Positions 15,505 to 24,190 of a DNA stretch of 32,448 nucleotides are shown here, in pieces. Position numbers and translations under genes: made by a program. Where the stretch lies: assembly GCA_964639395.1 (NCBI GenBank), contig CAZXCT010000005.1:1-32448 (forward strand), given 5' to 3'. Below the pieces are notes generated by a model. The model was not told the DNA's origin and did no database searches. It saw only the letters and a program-made list of their open reading frames with translations. This DNA comes from ATZT02 sp964639395 (GTDB lineage: Bacteria; Actinomycetota; Actinomycetes; S36-B12; UBA5976). How positions within the stretch are numbered: position 1 is the first letter of the stretch; the number at the start of each line of letters is the position of its first letter.

Positions 15505-15903
15505 ATGAACAATTCTCAATTAAACGTAAATGGTCAACCACTGCAAATCTGTGGATTAGATCCTCTTACTGGTTTCTTTAGAGATGGCTACACCAACACC
15601 AGTGAAGCAGACTTTGGATCTCACACTGTTTGCGCAGTAGTCAGTCAAGAATTTTTAGAGCAACAAAAAAAATCAGGAAATGACTTAATTACTCCTCGTC
15701 CAGAATTTCAGTTTCCAGGGCTAAAGCCAGGTGACAGGTGGGCAGTTTGCGCAAGCCGCTGGCAACAATCTTTTGAAGAAGGTGCCGCGTGTGGAGTGGT
15801 TTTGGATGCAACAAATGAAGCTGCCTTGGCCTTTGTTGATGAAATTGCGTTGCGGGCCCATGCGGTAGATGTGCCTGACGATCTTAGTATTTTAGATAAT
15901 TAA
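15505..15903 (+). CDS. DUF2237 family protein
   Basis: A 132-residue protein that closely follows the DUF2237 pattern: LQICGLDPLTGFFRDGYTNT, DFGSHTVCAVVSQEFLEQQ, GNDLITPRPEFQFPGLKPGD, RWAVCASRWQQSFEEGAACG and a C-terminal ALRAHAVDVP. Function of the family is unknown; conserved Cys, His and Asp residues suggest a ligand or metal site. The gene starts 14 bases after the SPFH stop with no clear Shine-Dalgarno, and is followed closely by the exonuclease gene. Confidence 0.92.
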   Translation: MNNSQLNVNGQPLQICGLDPLTGFFRDGYTNTSEADFGSHTVCAVVSQEFLEQQKKSGNDLITPRPEFQFPGLKPGDRWAVCASRWQQSFEEGAACGVVLDATNEAALAFVDEIALRAHAVDVPDDLSILDN

Positions 15904-15909
15904 TATTTT

Positions 15910-16815
15910 ATGAATTTAACAATTGTAAGTAAAGAAAATAATTTTGAGTTAGATCTCAGCCAGCAAGAATTCGTAGTACTAGATGTAGAAACAACAAGTT
16001 TTACTAAAACAGAGTTTAGAATTATTGAAATTGCACTAATAGTTTTAAAATCAGATGGCACCCGACTTAGTACCTGGCATACCTTGGTAAATCCGGAATG
16101 TAAAGTTAATTTCACTAAAGTTCACGGATTAACTGACGCTGATGTTAGAACTGCTCCAAAATTTTCTGAAATTGCTGATTACTTGGCAAGTCAACTAACA
16201 AACCGAATTTTGGTCGGACATAACGTTTCTTATGACTATGGGGTAATTAAATATGAATTTGCTCGTATCGGGGTAAAGATTCCATCTTTACCAAGAATAT
16301 GTACGCTGCAAATGTGTTATGACCTAGATTTACCCTTTGAAAACGTCACACTTACCACAGTTCGTAAAGAGTTAGAAATACCCGAAGGGTTGGCGCACAG
16401 TGCGCTTCATGACACTGCCGCCACCACCGCGGTATTTGCTTCGCTTTTGCAACTATATTTTTTAAGAAACGTAGTAGAAATGCGTGCCTTTAGTGGTTCG
16501 GTAATAAATATAGATTTAACTCAAGCCTGGATGCCGCCGCAACTTTTTGAGGTAGAAATGTTAATTAAAGAGCGTGAAGGAATCTCTTTGGCCTCAGTGG
16601 CAGATTTTCCTACTATTGCTAGTGACGCAACTTTAAACAAATTCACTATAAGTAAATCATCGGCAGGACTAGATGTAAAAATAAAAACAGTTTGCCCTAA
16701 ATGTGGGGTGGGATTAGTAGTAATTAAAAATAAATATTCTGGTGGGCAATTTAAAGGATGTTCAAAATTTCCAGATTGCCGCTTCAGTGAAAATCTAGAG
16801 GCGCTACCTACATAG
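15910..16815 (+). CDS. DnaQ-type 3'-5' exonuclease fused to a C-terminal zinc ribbon
   Basis: A 301-residue protein. Residues 20-180 form a DEDDh exonuclease: Asp25 and Glu27 (LDVETTS), Asp109 (VGHNVSYD), and His163 with Asp168 (AHSALHD). This matches polymerase III epsilon and RNase T relatives that degrade DNA or RNA ends with two metal ions. A linker follows and then, at 262-293, CPKCG...GCSKFPDCRF, the four-cysteine ribbon found at topoisomerase I C-termini, which binds single-stranded DNA. Many actinobacterial epsilon-like proteins carry BRCT instead. It is unlikely to be the main replicative proofreader; a repair or end-processing role is inferred. No clear ribosome site precedes ATG 15910. 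Confidence 0.9.
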   Translation: MNLTIVSKENNFELDLSQQEFVVLDVETTSFTKTEFRIIEIALIVLKSDGTRLSTWHTLVNPECKVNFTKVHGLTDADVRTAPKFSEIADYLASQLTNRILVGHNVSYDYGVIKYEFARIGVKIPSLPRICTLQMCYDLDLPFENVTLTTVRKELEIPEGLAHSALHDTAATTAVFASLLQLYFLRNVVEMRAFSGSVINIDLTQAWMPPQLFEVEMLIKEREGISLASVADFPTIASDATLNKFTISKSSAGLDVKIKTVCPKCGVGLVVIKNKYSGGQFKGCSKFPDCRFSENLEALPT

Positions 16816-16872
16816 CGATGTAAATCTAATGCGCCTTCAGTCAATTTATTAAGAGTATTAGGATAAGCAACT

Positions 16873-17301
16873 ATGAGCGATGTTTGGGATTTCTACATGA
16901 AGACACTGGTAGAAGTCAGCAACGGTGAAAAAACCTGGACAATTCAGGCGTCTGATAAACCTGTAGGTGAATGGCCTTTCGAAGAAGAAGGACTAATAAT
17001 TCTAACTGCTGCAAATCCCCGTAGCCAAAATCTTTCTAGCACTGAAAATGAAAAGAGAAATAAAGATTTAAAAGGTTTACTGGTTCGCCTAGGGTCAACA
17101 GTTTATTCTGCCCGTGGTTATGATCCAAAATCAAAATGGTCTGAGGATGGATTTGCAATTAATCTAATTCATCAAGAAAAATTGTTTGATGTGTGCAAAA
17201 GATATGGGCAAAATGCTATATATCGAATTAAGCCAAATTCATTTGAATGCATTGGGGTTTTAATCCCTAAGTATCAACAGGCGCCGCTAAAAATCACCTA
17301 A
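16873..17301 (+). CDS. DUF3293 family protein
   Basis: A 142-residue protein. GLIILTAANPRSQNLSSTEN followed by EKRNKDLKGLL, then GYDPKSKWSEDGFAINLI, follows the DUF3293 pattern (T-A-x-N-P-x-S...L-S-x-x-E-N-x-x-R-N...L; W-x-E-x-x-F). Function is unknown. The start is ATG with AGGATAAG upstream. The gene stands between the exonuclease and the exported nuclease in a plus-strand run, but no shared role is evident. Confidence 0.85.
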   Translation: MSDVWDFYMKTLVEVSNGEKTWTIQASDKPVGEWPFEEEGLIILTAANPRSQNLSSTENEKRNKDLKGLLVRLGSTVYSARGYDPKSKWSEDGFAINLIHQEKLFDVCKRYGQNAIYRIKPNSFECIGVLIPKYQQAPLKIT

Positions 17302-17348
17302 CTGTGGAAAACTCAACGATCATCAGTTAAAACTATTACCTTTGAGTT

Positions 17349-18056
17349 ATGCCAACTAGAAATCAAATTGGATTGCCCCTAATTATTGGCGGTGCTTTTG
17401 TTTTCATTTTATCTTCAATAAATCAATCCGAGCCTGAGCTAGCAGCTGTAATTGCACCGCCTCTTCTCGCTATTTCAGAAATTACTCAGCCAAAAGAAAC
17501 TCTCACTCAAACCCCAATGCAAGCTCTGGTGGTTGATTTACTTAATTCTTTAGTGGTTAGTGAAGAACAGCGTGAGGGATACCAGCGAGAACTCTTTATG
17601 AATAACTGGTCAGATTTTGACTCAGATGGTTGCGACACTCGTAAAGAAGTTTTAATCTTTGAATCTTTGGCGCCAGTGACAATGGGTGAAGCATGTAAAG
17701 TCTTAAGCGGCAAATGGATTTCTATTTATGACGGTGTAGAAACTACCAACCCGCAAGAACTAGATGTGGATCACTTTGTACCACTTGCAGAGGCATGGGA
17801 TTCAGGCGCATTCATATGGGATCAAACCACCCGAACTAATTTTGCTAATGATTTAACGGATTTTGACACCTTAATAGCAGTTAGTAGAAGTTCAAACAGA
17901 AATAAGAGTGATCTAGACCCAACTGACTGGCTTCCACCGTTGGAGCAGACTCATTGTTGGTATGCCACAACTTGGGTAACTATTAAGCATAAGTGGCAAT
18001 TAACAATAGATAAAGCAGAGTTAGCAACTTTACAAAAAATACTTTTAGCTTGTTAA
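17349..18056 (+). CDS. Secreted or anchored HNH-type endonuclease (DUF1524-like)
   Basis: A 235-residue protein. An N-terminal hydrophobic segment (about 8-23, GLPLIIGGAFVFILSS) is a signal anchor, so the rest should lie outside the membrane. The nuclease core is ELDVDHFVPLAEAWDSGA, with the Asp141-His142 pair as catalytic and metal residues. It is followed by RTNFANDL, AVSRSSNRNKSDLDP (Asn183, Lys186, Asp188) and DWLPP, a pattern common in secreted actinobacterial HNH proteins related to the GmrSD C-terminal domain. Cys95 and Cys116 could form a disulfide, which fits export. It may degrade environmental DNA for phosphate and nucleosides. No Shine-Dalgarno precedes ATG 17349; TATTAC at 17334 could drive a near-leaderless transcript. 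Its stop overlaps argA's stop. Confidence 0.88.
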   Translation: MPTRNQIGLPLIIGGAFVFILSSINQSEPELAAVIAPPLLAISEITQPKETLTQTPMQALVVDLLNSLVVSEEQREGYQRELFMNNWSDFDSDGCDTRKEVLIFESLAPVTMGEACKVLSGKWISIYDGVETTNPQELDVDHFVPLAEAWDSGAFIWDQTTRTNFANDLTDFDTLIAVSRSSNRNKSDLDPTDWLPPLEQTHCWYATTWVTIKHKWQLTIDKAELATLQKILLAC

Positions 18057-18547
18057 AGGGTCTTAATCATTCTGGTATTGCCAAGTGTGTTTGGTTTAAC
18101 CTTATCCAAATTTAAAAACTCAGCTACTCCAACGTCATAAGACTCAAGTAACTGTTGATAAACAATTGGCTCTACCGGTGTGCCCTCAATCTCTTTAAAT
18201 CCTTGAGAAGCAAAAAATTTTGTTTCAAAAGTTAAGCAAAAAACTCTTTTTACACCTAACTGCTGTGCTCTATCAAGCAAGGCTTGAAGAAGTTGTTTGC
18301 CATAGCCTTTTTTCTGATATTGCGGAAATATCGCTACCGTGCGTACTTCTGCTAAGTCTTCCCACATAACATGCACAGCGCCAGCACCGATTACCTGGCC
18401 AGCCTCAACTATTACTAAAAAATCTGTCACATCTTCATAAAGTGTGACAGTAGCTTTGGATAACAACCTACGGTCTGGTGCATAGATGTCAACTAATTTA
18501 CGAATATCACTTACGTCTTGAGTTGTAGCCGGGCGAATCGTTGCCAT
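18053..18547 (-). CDS. argA: Amino-acid N-acetyltransferase (single-domain N-acetylglutamate synthase)
   Basis: A 164-residue GNAT protein close to the mycobacterial Rv2747-type ArgA. VRTVAIFPQYQKKGYGKQLL holds the acetyl-CoA loop Q-K-K-G-Y-G; VFCLTFETKFFASQGFKEIE, then ESYDVGVAEFLNLDKVKPNT and the terminal LGNTRM are hallmarks of this group. It makes N-acetylglutamate (or acetylates glutamine) at the entry to arginine biosynthesis. It follows lysS with a two-base gap and converges on the nuclease gene, the two stops sharing a TTAA. No terminator hairpin is visible between them. Confidence 0.9.
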   Translation of the reverse strand: MATIRPATTQDVSDIRKLVDIYAPDRRLLSKATVTLYEDVTDFLVIVEAGQVIGAGAVHVMWEDLAEVRTVAIFPQYQKKGYGKQLLQALLDRAQQLGVKRVFCLTFETKFFASQGFKEIEGTPVEPIVYQQLLESYDVGVAEFLNLDKVKPNTLGNTRMIKTL

Positions 18548-18549
18548 AT

Positions 18550-20040
18550 TTAATTAGGCTTCACCAACGGAAACAAAACTGTTTCTCTAATTCCACGACC
18601 TGTCAACATCATTAGCACTCGATCAATTCCCATACCTTGCCCGCCAGCTGGAGGCATCCCGTACTCCAATGCGCGTAGAAAATCTTCATCAACCACCATC
18701 GCTTCGGCGTCTCCACCGGCTGCTAATAATGATTGCTCTGTCAATCTTTTTCTTTGCTCTATTGGATCATTTAACTCGGTGTAGGCAGTTCCCACTTCAG
18801 CACCAAAGGCGACTAGATCCCATCTTTCGGCTAAATCAAGATCTGTGCGATGCGCCCGAGTTAAGGGTGACACATCTTTTGGAAAGTCGGCATAGAAAAC
18901 AGGTGTCTTAGTTGTGTCTTCTAGCAAATGTTCATAAAGCTCTAAAACTATTTGCCCGCGTGCCCATTTTGGATCAATCTTTATCTCAAATTTTTCAGCA
19001 AATTTAACTAATTGAGCAGCTGTAGTCTTTGAAGAAATCTCTTCACCTATTTTTTCACTCAATCCAGCATAAACACTAATTCGTGGCCAATTACCACTTA
19101 TGTCATGCTCAGTTACATTGCCCTCATCATCAACATGTCGGGCTATTTGCTTTCCATATACTGCTTCTGCCGCTTCTTGAATAATTGCTTGAGTTAGATT
19201 CTGCATGGTGGTGTAATCGCCATATGCTTCATACATCTCTAACATCGTAAATTCAGGATTATGTGATGAATCCGCACCTTCATTTCTGAAATTTCTATTA
19301 ATTTCAAAAACTTTATCTACTCCCCCAACGAGCAACCGTTTTAAATATAGTTCGGGGGCAATTCTTAAATAAAGCTCCATGTCGTAGGCATTGATGTGAG
19401 TTTTGAATGGTCTGGCATTTGCCCCTCCATGCAAAACTTGCAACATAGGTGTTTCAACTTCAGTAAAACCTCTTTTTGTCAATGAGTTTCTAATGCTGGC
19501 AACTACCGATGTTCTAATTTTTAGCATCTCACGAGCCTCGTCGCGCACTAGTAAATCCACATACCTTTGGCGCACACGTGCTTCGGGATCATTTAGACCT
19601 TTATGTTTATCTGGCAGCGGGCGAAGCGATTTAGCGGTTAATATCCAACTACTTGCCTTGACCGTTAATTCCCCACGCTTAGTCGTAACAACTTCACCGC
19701 TAATACCTACTAAGTCACCTAGATCAATTTGTTCTTTCCAGCGCTCAAGTTCATTTTCACCTACGACATCTGCTGCCACCATGATTTGAAGATCGGTGCC
19801 AAGTTCTCTTATGGTTGCAAAAATTAATTTTCCGGTAACACGATTGAGCATGATGCGCCCAGCAATTGAAACAGTTTTTCCGGTTTTTGACTCAGCTGGT
19901 AGCTCACTAAATTCATTTCTTATTTGCGCCAAACTATGATCCGGAAAAAACCCGACCGGGTAGGGGTCAATTCCAGCATTCTTAATTGCTGTTAATTTCT
20001 CTCGACGGATTTGCTCTTGTTCGCTTAACTCTTCACTCAT
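18550..20040 (-). CDS. lysS: Lysyl-tRNA synthetase, class II
   Basis: A 496-residue enzyme charging tRNA-Lys. The N-terminal OB-fold anticodon domain includes VSIAGRIMLNRVTGKLIFAT and DLVGISGEVVTTKRGELTV. Class II motif 1 is RGFTEVETPML, motif 2 is NRNFRNEGADSSHNPEFTML, and motif 3 is GMGIDRVLMMLTG near the C-terminus. Length is standard. It starts at ATG 20040, twelve bases after coaX, and is the penultimate gene of the long minus-strand cluster, as in other actinobacteria where lysS closes the pan/coa cluster. Confidence 0.97.
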   Translation of the reverse strand: MSEELSEQEQIRREKLTAIKNAGIDPYPVGFFPDHSLAQIRNEFSELPAESKTGKTVSIAGRIMLNRVTGKLIFATIRELGTDLQIMVAADVVGENELERWKEQIDLGDLVGISGEVVTTKRGELTVKASSWILTAKSLRPLPDKHKGLNDPEARVRQRYVDLLVRDEAREMLKIRTSVVASIRNSLTKRGFTEVETPMLQVLHGGANARPFKTHINAYDMELYLRIAPELYLKRLLVGGVDKVFEINRNFRNEGADSSHNPEFTMLEMYEAYGDYTTMQNLTQAIIQEAAEAVYGKQIARHVDDEGNVTEHDISGNWPRISVYAGLSEKIGEEISSKTTAAQLVKFAEKFEIKIDPKWARGQIVLELYEHLLEDTTKTPVFYADFPKDVSPLTRAHRTDLDLAERWDLVAFGAEVGTAYTELNDPIEQRKRLTEQSLLAAGGDAEAMVVDEDFLRALEYGMPPAGGQGMGIDRVLMMLTGRGIRETVLFPLVKPN

Positions 20041-20052
20041 AAGGACATTAGG

Positions 20053-20808
20053 CTATCGGTTCTTTTCAAAAACCAGTCGCAACCCTTCCAAAGTTAAATC
20101 AGGTTCATGATGTGTGATGGTCTCACTCTCACTCACAACCAAGCTGGCTAATCCGCCAGTAGCCACTACTGCAGTTAATTCACCAAGCTCTTTTTTAATT
20201 CGATTAACGATTCCATCAACTTGCCCCGCAAATCCATAAAGTGCACCTGATTGCAAGGCTTCGACTGTTCCCTTTCCGATGACGCTTCTGGGTTTAGTTA
20301 ACTCAACTTTTCTCAGCTGCGCTGCTCTCGTCACCAAGGCGTCAAGTGAAATTTCAATCCCCGGAGCAAGTGCGCCGCCTAAAAACTCACCTTGTGCACT
20401 TACCACGTCAAAATTTGTGCTGGTTCCAAAATCAACCACTACACTCGGGCCACCATGTCTGGTAAAAACAGCCAGTGAATTCGCGATGCGATCAGCGCCA
20501 ACTTCTTTCGGGTTGTCAATTAAAACTGGTACGCCAGTCTTTATACCAGGTTCAATAATTACTGTCTTAATATTTGAAAAGTTCTTTGATAGCATTTTTC
20601 GTAATTCGCCCAAAACTGCTGGAACCGTTGCACATAACGCGATTGCATTAATTGCGGGTTGATCGCTTAATAAATTTTTGAAAGTTAGATTTAATTCATC
20701 CGCAGTAGCTTTTGGATCCGTTTGGATTCGCCAAGATTTCTTTAATTTCTCAGAATCAAATAACCCAATTACGATATTGGTGTTGCCCACGTCAATTGCT
20801 AATAACAA
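20053..20808 (-). CDS. coaX: Type III pantothenate kinase
   Basis: A 251-residue ASKHA-fold kinase that phosphorylates pantothenate in the first step of CoA synthesis. LLAIDVGNTNIVIGLFD is the phosphate-1 motif, NPKEVGADRIANSLAVF the central substrate motif with the catalytic Asp, VVDFGTSTNFDVV the second phosphate loop and VVATGGLASLV the adenosine motif. It starts at TTG, three bases after the nadC stop. With panC three genes upstream it links pantothenate synthesis to CoA. Confidence 0.95.
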   Translation of the reverse strand: MLLAIDVGNTNIVIGLFDSEKLKKSWRIQTDPKATADELNLTFKNLLSDQPAINAIALCATVPAVLGELRKMLSKNFSNIKTVIIEPGIKTGVPVLIDNPKEVGADRIANSLAVFTRHGGPSVVVDFGTSTNFDVVSAQGEFLGGALAPGIEISLDALVTRAAQLRKVELTKPRSVIGKGTVEALQSGALYGFAGQVDGIVNRIKKELGELTAVVATGGLASLVVSESETITHHEPDLTLEGLRLVFEKNR

Positions 20809-20811
20809 AAT

Positions 20812-21690
20812 CTAATCCTTTTCGCTTAAAACTAAGTCTGCCCCAATATCTAAATTAGGAGCAGAGTGGGTTAGCGCCCCGATTGCCAGATAGTCGACAC
20901 CAGTACTTGCCACCGCCGCTGCCGTTTCAAGTGATAGTCCACCACTTGCTTCGAACTTGACGTCTTTGGCATACTTTTCAACGGCTATTTTCATATCACT
21001 AACTGAAAAGTTGTCTAATAAAATAAATTTTGCGCCAGCTTTAATTGCTTCTGGTATTTGAGTTAAAGAATCAACTTCGATTTGAATTGTTTGATTAGAA
21101 ACGCTTTTTTTAACATTTTCATAAGCGGCTGCTGCTGATCCACTAACTAAAACGTGATTGTCTTTTATTAAAGCCGCGTCATTGAGTGACATTCGATGGT
21201 TTACTCCACCACCACACCGCACAGCATATTTTTGTAGATGACGCAGCCCAGGAATTGTCTTTCGGGTATCTCTTATTTTACAATTTGTTGCTGACACTGC
21301 CTGTACCCATTTATTTGTGAAGGTAGCAATTCCGCTTAAATGTGTTAAAAAATTTAATGCAGTTCTTTCAGCGGTCAGTAAAGTTTGAGTTGGGCCAGTT
21401 GCTGAAATAATTACTTCTGCTGCAGTTACGGCTTCGCCGTCATTAACGTGAACTTTTACATTTATCTCATCACTAAGTAATTCGAACACTAATCGTGCAA
21501 CCTGAGCACCTGCGATGACGCCAGAATTTCTCGCAACTAAGTTTAAAACTGATTTATGGTTTTTAGGTATGGTTGCTAATGTTGTAACGTCTGGGCCATC
21601 AGCCAAATCTTCGCTAAGTGCTAACTCGACAATTGCTTGCACTAAATCAGGGTTTAAACCTTGATTCACTAATGCTGATCTAGCGTTCAT
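20812..21690 (-). CDS. nadC: Nicotinate-nucleotide pyrophosphorylase (quinolinate phosphoribosyltransferase)
   Basis: A 292-residue enzyme converting quinolinate and PRPP to nicotinate mononucleotide. ALSEDLADGPDVTT, TLLTAERTALNFLTHLSGIA, RDTRKTIPGLRHLQKYAVRC, GGGVNHRMSLNDAALIKDNH and FEASGGLSLE are all clear, including the conserved Arg, His and Lys residues of the active site. Its start overlaps the end of nadB by 11 bases, so it is translated together with the enzyme that makes part of its substrate. Confidence 0.96.
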   Translation of the reverse strand: MNARSALVNQGLNPDLVQAIVELALSEDLADGPDVTTLATIPKNHKSVLNLVARNSGVIAGAQVARLVFELLSDEINVKVHVNDGEAVTAAEVIISATGPTQTLLTAERTALNFLTHLSGIATFTNKWVQAVSATNCKIRDTRKTIPGLRHLQKYAVRCGGGVNHRMSLNDAALIKDNHVLVSGSAAAAYENVKKSVSNQTIQIEVDSLTQIPEAIKAGAKFILLDNFSVSDMKIAVEKYAKDVKFEASGGLSLETAAAVASTGVDYLAIGALTHSAPNLDIGADLVLSEKD

Positions 21691-23329
21691 TGCTTACTGC
21701 CGTTGAATTTAATTGCTCTGTTGATAATTTTATTTTTCCATCCTCAATTTCACCTTTAATTCTAACGAGCCAATTCTTTTCATCCAATTTTGGAAAGTCT
21801 TGACGCCAATGAGCGCCTCTACTTTCCTTTCTCATTAATGCTGCGCTGGCAATAAATGCACTGACGGTAAATAAATTAGTTGCCTCCCAGGCTTGGGTGG
21901 ATCCTTCTGTGGTGGTGAGATTTGAAAGTTCTTCTAAATTAGTTAGGGTGGCTTTAAGGCCAATTTCATCTCTGATTGCGCCAGCACCTTGCGTAGTTAT
22001 CTGATTTATCGGTCTACGCAGTTCTCCATTAATCAAGCTAGCTTTTTTATTTGATTCAAGCGGTTCAGTTTGCTTAGGCAAGTTAATAAAATGTTGTTCC
22101 AAGCGATTTGCTACAACTAAACCTTCTAGCAAACTATTTGAGGCTAACCGATTAGCGCCATGGACTCCAGTGTTTGCCGCTTCGCCAACTACAAATAATC
22201 CGGCTACAGATGTTTTTCCGGACATATCTGTCTGTACTCCACCCATTGAGTAATGTGCCGCAGGTACTACTGGTATCAAATCCGTAACAGGATTTATTGA
22301 AAACTTTCTGCATGAAGCCAAAATATTTGGAAACCTTTTATTCCAAGTCTCTTTTCCTAAATTTCTACCATCAAGCCAAATATGTCCCTGAGTAGATTTT
22401 CTGATTTCTTCAACAACTGCATGTGCTACAACATCTCGCGGTGCCAGATCTTTCATGGGATGAACATTTTGCATAAATGGCTCACCACGTTCATTGATTA
22501 AAAATGCACCTTCACCTCTTACCGCTTCACTTATTAATGGTTGAGAGCCTCTTGCTTCGTTACCGACCCAAAGCACAGTTGGGTGAAATTGCACAAACTC
22601 TAAATCCGCAACACTGGCACCAGCTCTTAATGCCAAAGCCACTCCGTCTCCGGTTGCTACCAGCGGATTGGTGGTTTGCTCAAACACCGCACTTAATCCA
22701 CCAGTGGCAATTACTACTGCTCTGCCCAGTGCGGCTCCTACCCCATCAATAAACCCTTCACCCATCACATGCAAAGTAACGCCACATACTTTTTGATTTT
22801 TATCTTTTAATAAATCTAAAACCAGTGCATGTTCAAATATTTTAATTTTAGGATCTGCTAAAACACTTGACACTAACGCTCGTGATATCTCAGCACCAGT
22901 GGCGTCCCCACCAGCATGGGCAATTCTGTCTTGGCGATGGCCACCTTCACGAGTTAAAGCAACATTGCCTTGTGAATCTAAGTCAAATTCTGTGCCCAAA
23001 GAAATCAAATTGCGAACTGCGGCTGGGCCCTCTTCAACTAATATTTTTACCGCCGCTTCATTACATAATCCAGCGCCTGCTTCTAAGGTGTCGATTAAAT
23101 GTTGAACTGGCGAATCTTTTGGCCCTAATGCCGCAGCAATTCCACCCTGCGCCCAGGCAGTAGACCCAGTTGAAAGTAGATCTTTTGTTAATAATAAAAC
23201 TGTTAAGTCTTTTTTACGCGCTGAAATTGCGGCGCTTAATCCAGCTATTCCTGATCCGATAACTACAACGTCCGCTTGCACCTGCCAGCCTGGTTTTGCG
23301 TGATGCAGTTTTTCAATAATTTTTAGCAA
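21680..23329 (-). CDS. nadB: L-aspartate oxidase
   Basis: A 549-residue flavoprotein oxidising aspartate to iminoaspartate for quinolinate synthesis. The FAD dinucleotide motif is VVIGSGIAGLSAAISA (about 24-39), STAWAQGGIAAAL follows, then EGGHRQDRIAHAGGDATG, PRDVVAHAV and the substrate loop AAHYSMGGVQTD, and GEAANTGVHGANRLASNSL. The C-terminal helical domain is complete (RKESRGAHWRQDFP). It starts at TTG 23329 inside the last codons of panC, with AGGAA upstream. nadA (quinolinate synthase) is not beside it. Confidence 0.96.
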   Translation of the reverse strand: MLKIIEKLHHAKPGWQVQADVVVIGSGIAGLSAAISARKKDLTVLLLTKDLLSTGSTAWAQGGIAAALGPKDSPVQHLIDTLEAGAGLCNEAAVKILVEEGPAAVRNLISLGTEFDLDSQGNVALTREGGHRQDRIAHAGGDATGAEISRALVSSVLADPKIKIFEHALVLDLLKDKNQKVCGVTLHVMGEGFIDGVGAALGRAVVIATGGLSAVFEQTTNPLVATGDGVALALRAGASVADLEFVQFHPTVLWVGNEARGSQPLISEAVRGEGAFLINERGEPFMQNVHPMKDLAPRDVVAHAVVEEIRKSTQGHIWLDGRNLGKETWNKRFPNILASCRKFSINPVTDLIPVVPAAHYSMGGVQTDMSGKTSVAGLFVVGEAANTGVHGANRLASNSLLEGLVVANRLEQHFINLPKQTEPLESNKKASLINGELRRPINQITTQGAGAIRDEIGLKATLTNLEELSNLTTTEGSTQAWEATNLFTVSAFIASAALMRKESRGAHWRQDFPKLDEKNWLVRIKGEIEDGKIKLSTEQLNSTAVSNER

Positions 23330-24171
23330 TTTTTAATTCCTAGCGGAATGAAACTGTTATCTATCAGCCTGGTAGTACCAATAGTCACTGCAACTAATAA
23401 CCACCCATTTTTATCAATTAAAGTTTCTAACTTTTCATCTAGTAACTCGACGTAGTGAATGGTTATTTCAGGATGTGTCAGAGCATCGCGCACTTGTTGC
23501 CTAATATCTACAATTCGAGCTCCACCCACCGCCGCCTCATAACCTTGTGCCAAAGCAATTGGAATCTTTTTTGCTAACTCTCTCTCATGGGCACTTAAGC
23601 GGGCATTGCGAGAAGAAAGCGCTAAACCATCGGCTTCACGCACAGTCGAGGCAGCTATTAGGTCGATCGGAATATTCTGGCTCTTTAAAAACTCTTTTAC
23701 CACTAAAATTTGTTGTAAATCTTTCTGCCCAAAAATTACATACTTAGGCATCACTAATTCAAATAGTCGATTTAAAACTGTTATCACACCATCAAAATGT
23801 CCTGGCCTGTCTTTACCTTCTAAAATTTCGCCTAAGTATCCACTATTAAGCATTTTAATTTCTTCATTTGGGTAAATATCTTCTTTATTCGGAGCCCATA
23901 AAATATTTGCACCCGCACTTGTAGCTATTAAAAAATCTTCTTTGATGTCGGTTAAGTAATTCAGGTAATCTTCTTGCTCAGTAAATTGAGTTGGGTTAAC
24001 AAAGTCACTAACGACAACACAGCCGTTTGGTCCGACTTTAGTTCTTGCTAATTTAATAAGTTCAGCATGACCATCATGGAGTGCCCCCATGGTGGGTACC
24101 AGCGCGACATTATTGCCCAGTGAAGCTAAAGAATTTCTTAATTGTAAATTTGAATTAACCAATAGCGCCAT
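23323..24171 (-). CDS. panC: Pantothenate synthetase
   Basis: A 282-residue ligase joining pantoate and beta-alanine with ATP. VALVPTMGALHDGHAELIKL carries the HIGH-like motif (DGHAEL), then VSDFVNPTQF, GHFDGVITVLNRLFELVMP, FGQKDLQQILVVKEF and READGLALSSRNARLSAHER give the pantoate and ATP sites. Length is normal. Neither panD nor panB is adjacent. It ends inside the nadB start region by a seven-base overlap. Confidence 0.96.
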   Translation of the reverse strand: MALLVNSNLQLRNSLASLGNNVALVPTMGALHDGHAELIKLARTKVGPNGCVVVSDFVNPTQFTEQEDYLNYLTDIKEDFLIATSAGANILWAPNKEDIYPNEEIKMLNSGYLGEILEGKDRPGHFDGVITVLNRLFELVMPKYVIFGQKDLQQILVVKEFLKSQNIPIDLIAASTVREADGLALSSRNARLSAHERELAKKIPIALAQGYEAAVGGARIVDIRQQVRDALTHPEITIHYVELLDEKLETLIDKNGWLLVAVTIGTTRLIDNSFIPLGIKNC

Positions 24172-24190
24172 CAGACAAGCCTAATAGTCA

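Noticed and set aside
17310..17348. Inverted repeat AACTCAA ... TTGAGTT before the HNH nuclease start
   Set aside because: Seven-base arms with a long AT-rich loop; too weak to call a regulatory structure.
19403..19789. 128-codon plus-strand frame inside lysS
   Set aside because: Fully inside the conserved lysS coding region on the other strand, with no ribosome site or family pattern.
20279..20662. 127-codon plus-strand frame inside coaX
   Set aside because: Antisense shadow of coaX; no motif and no start signal.
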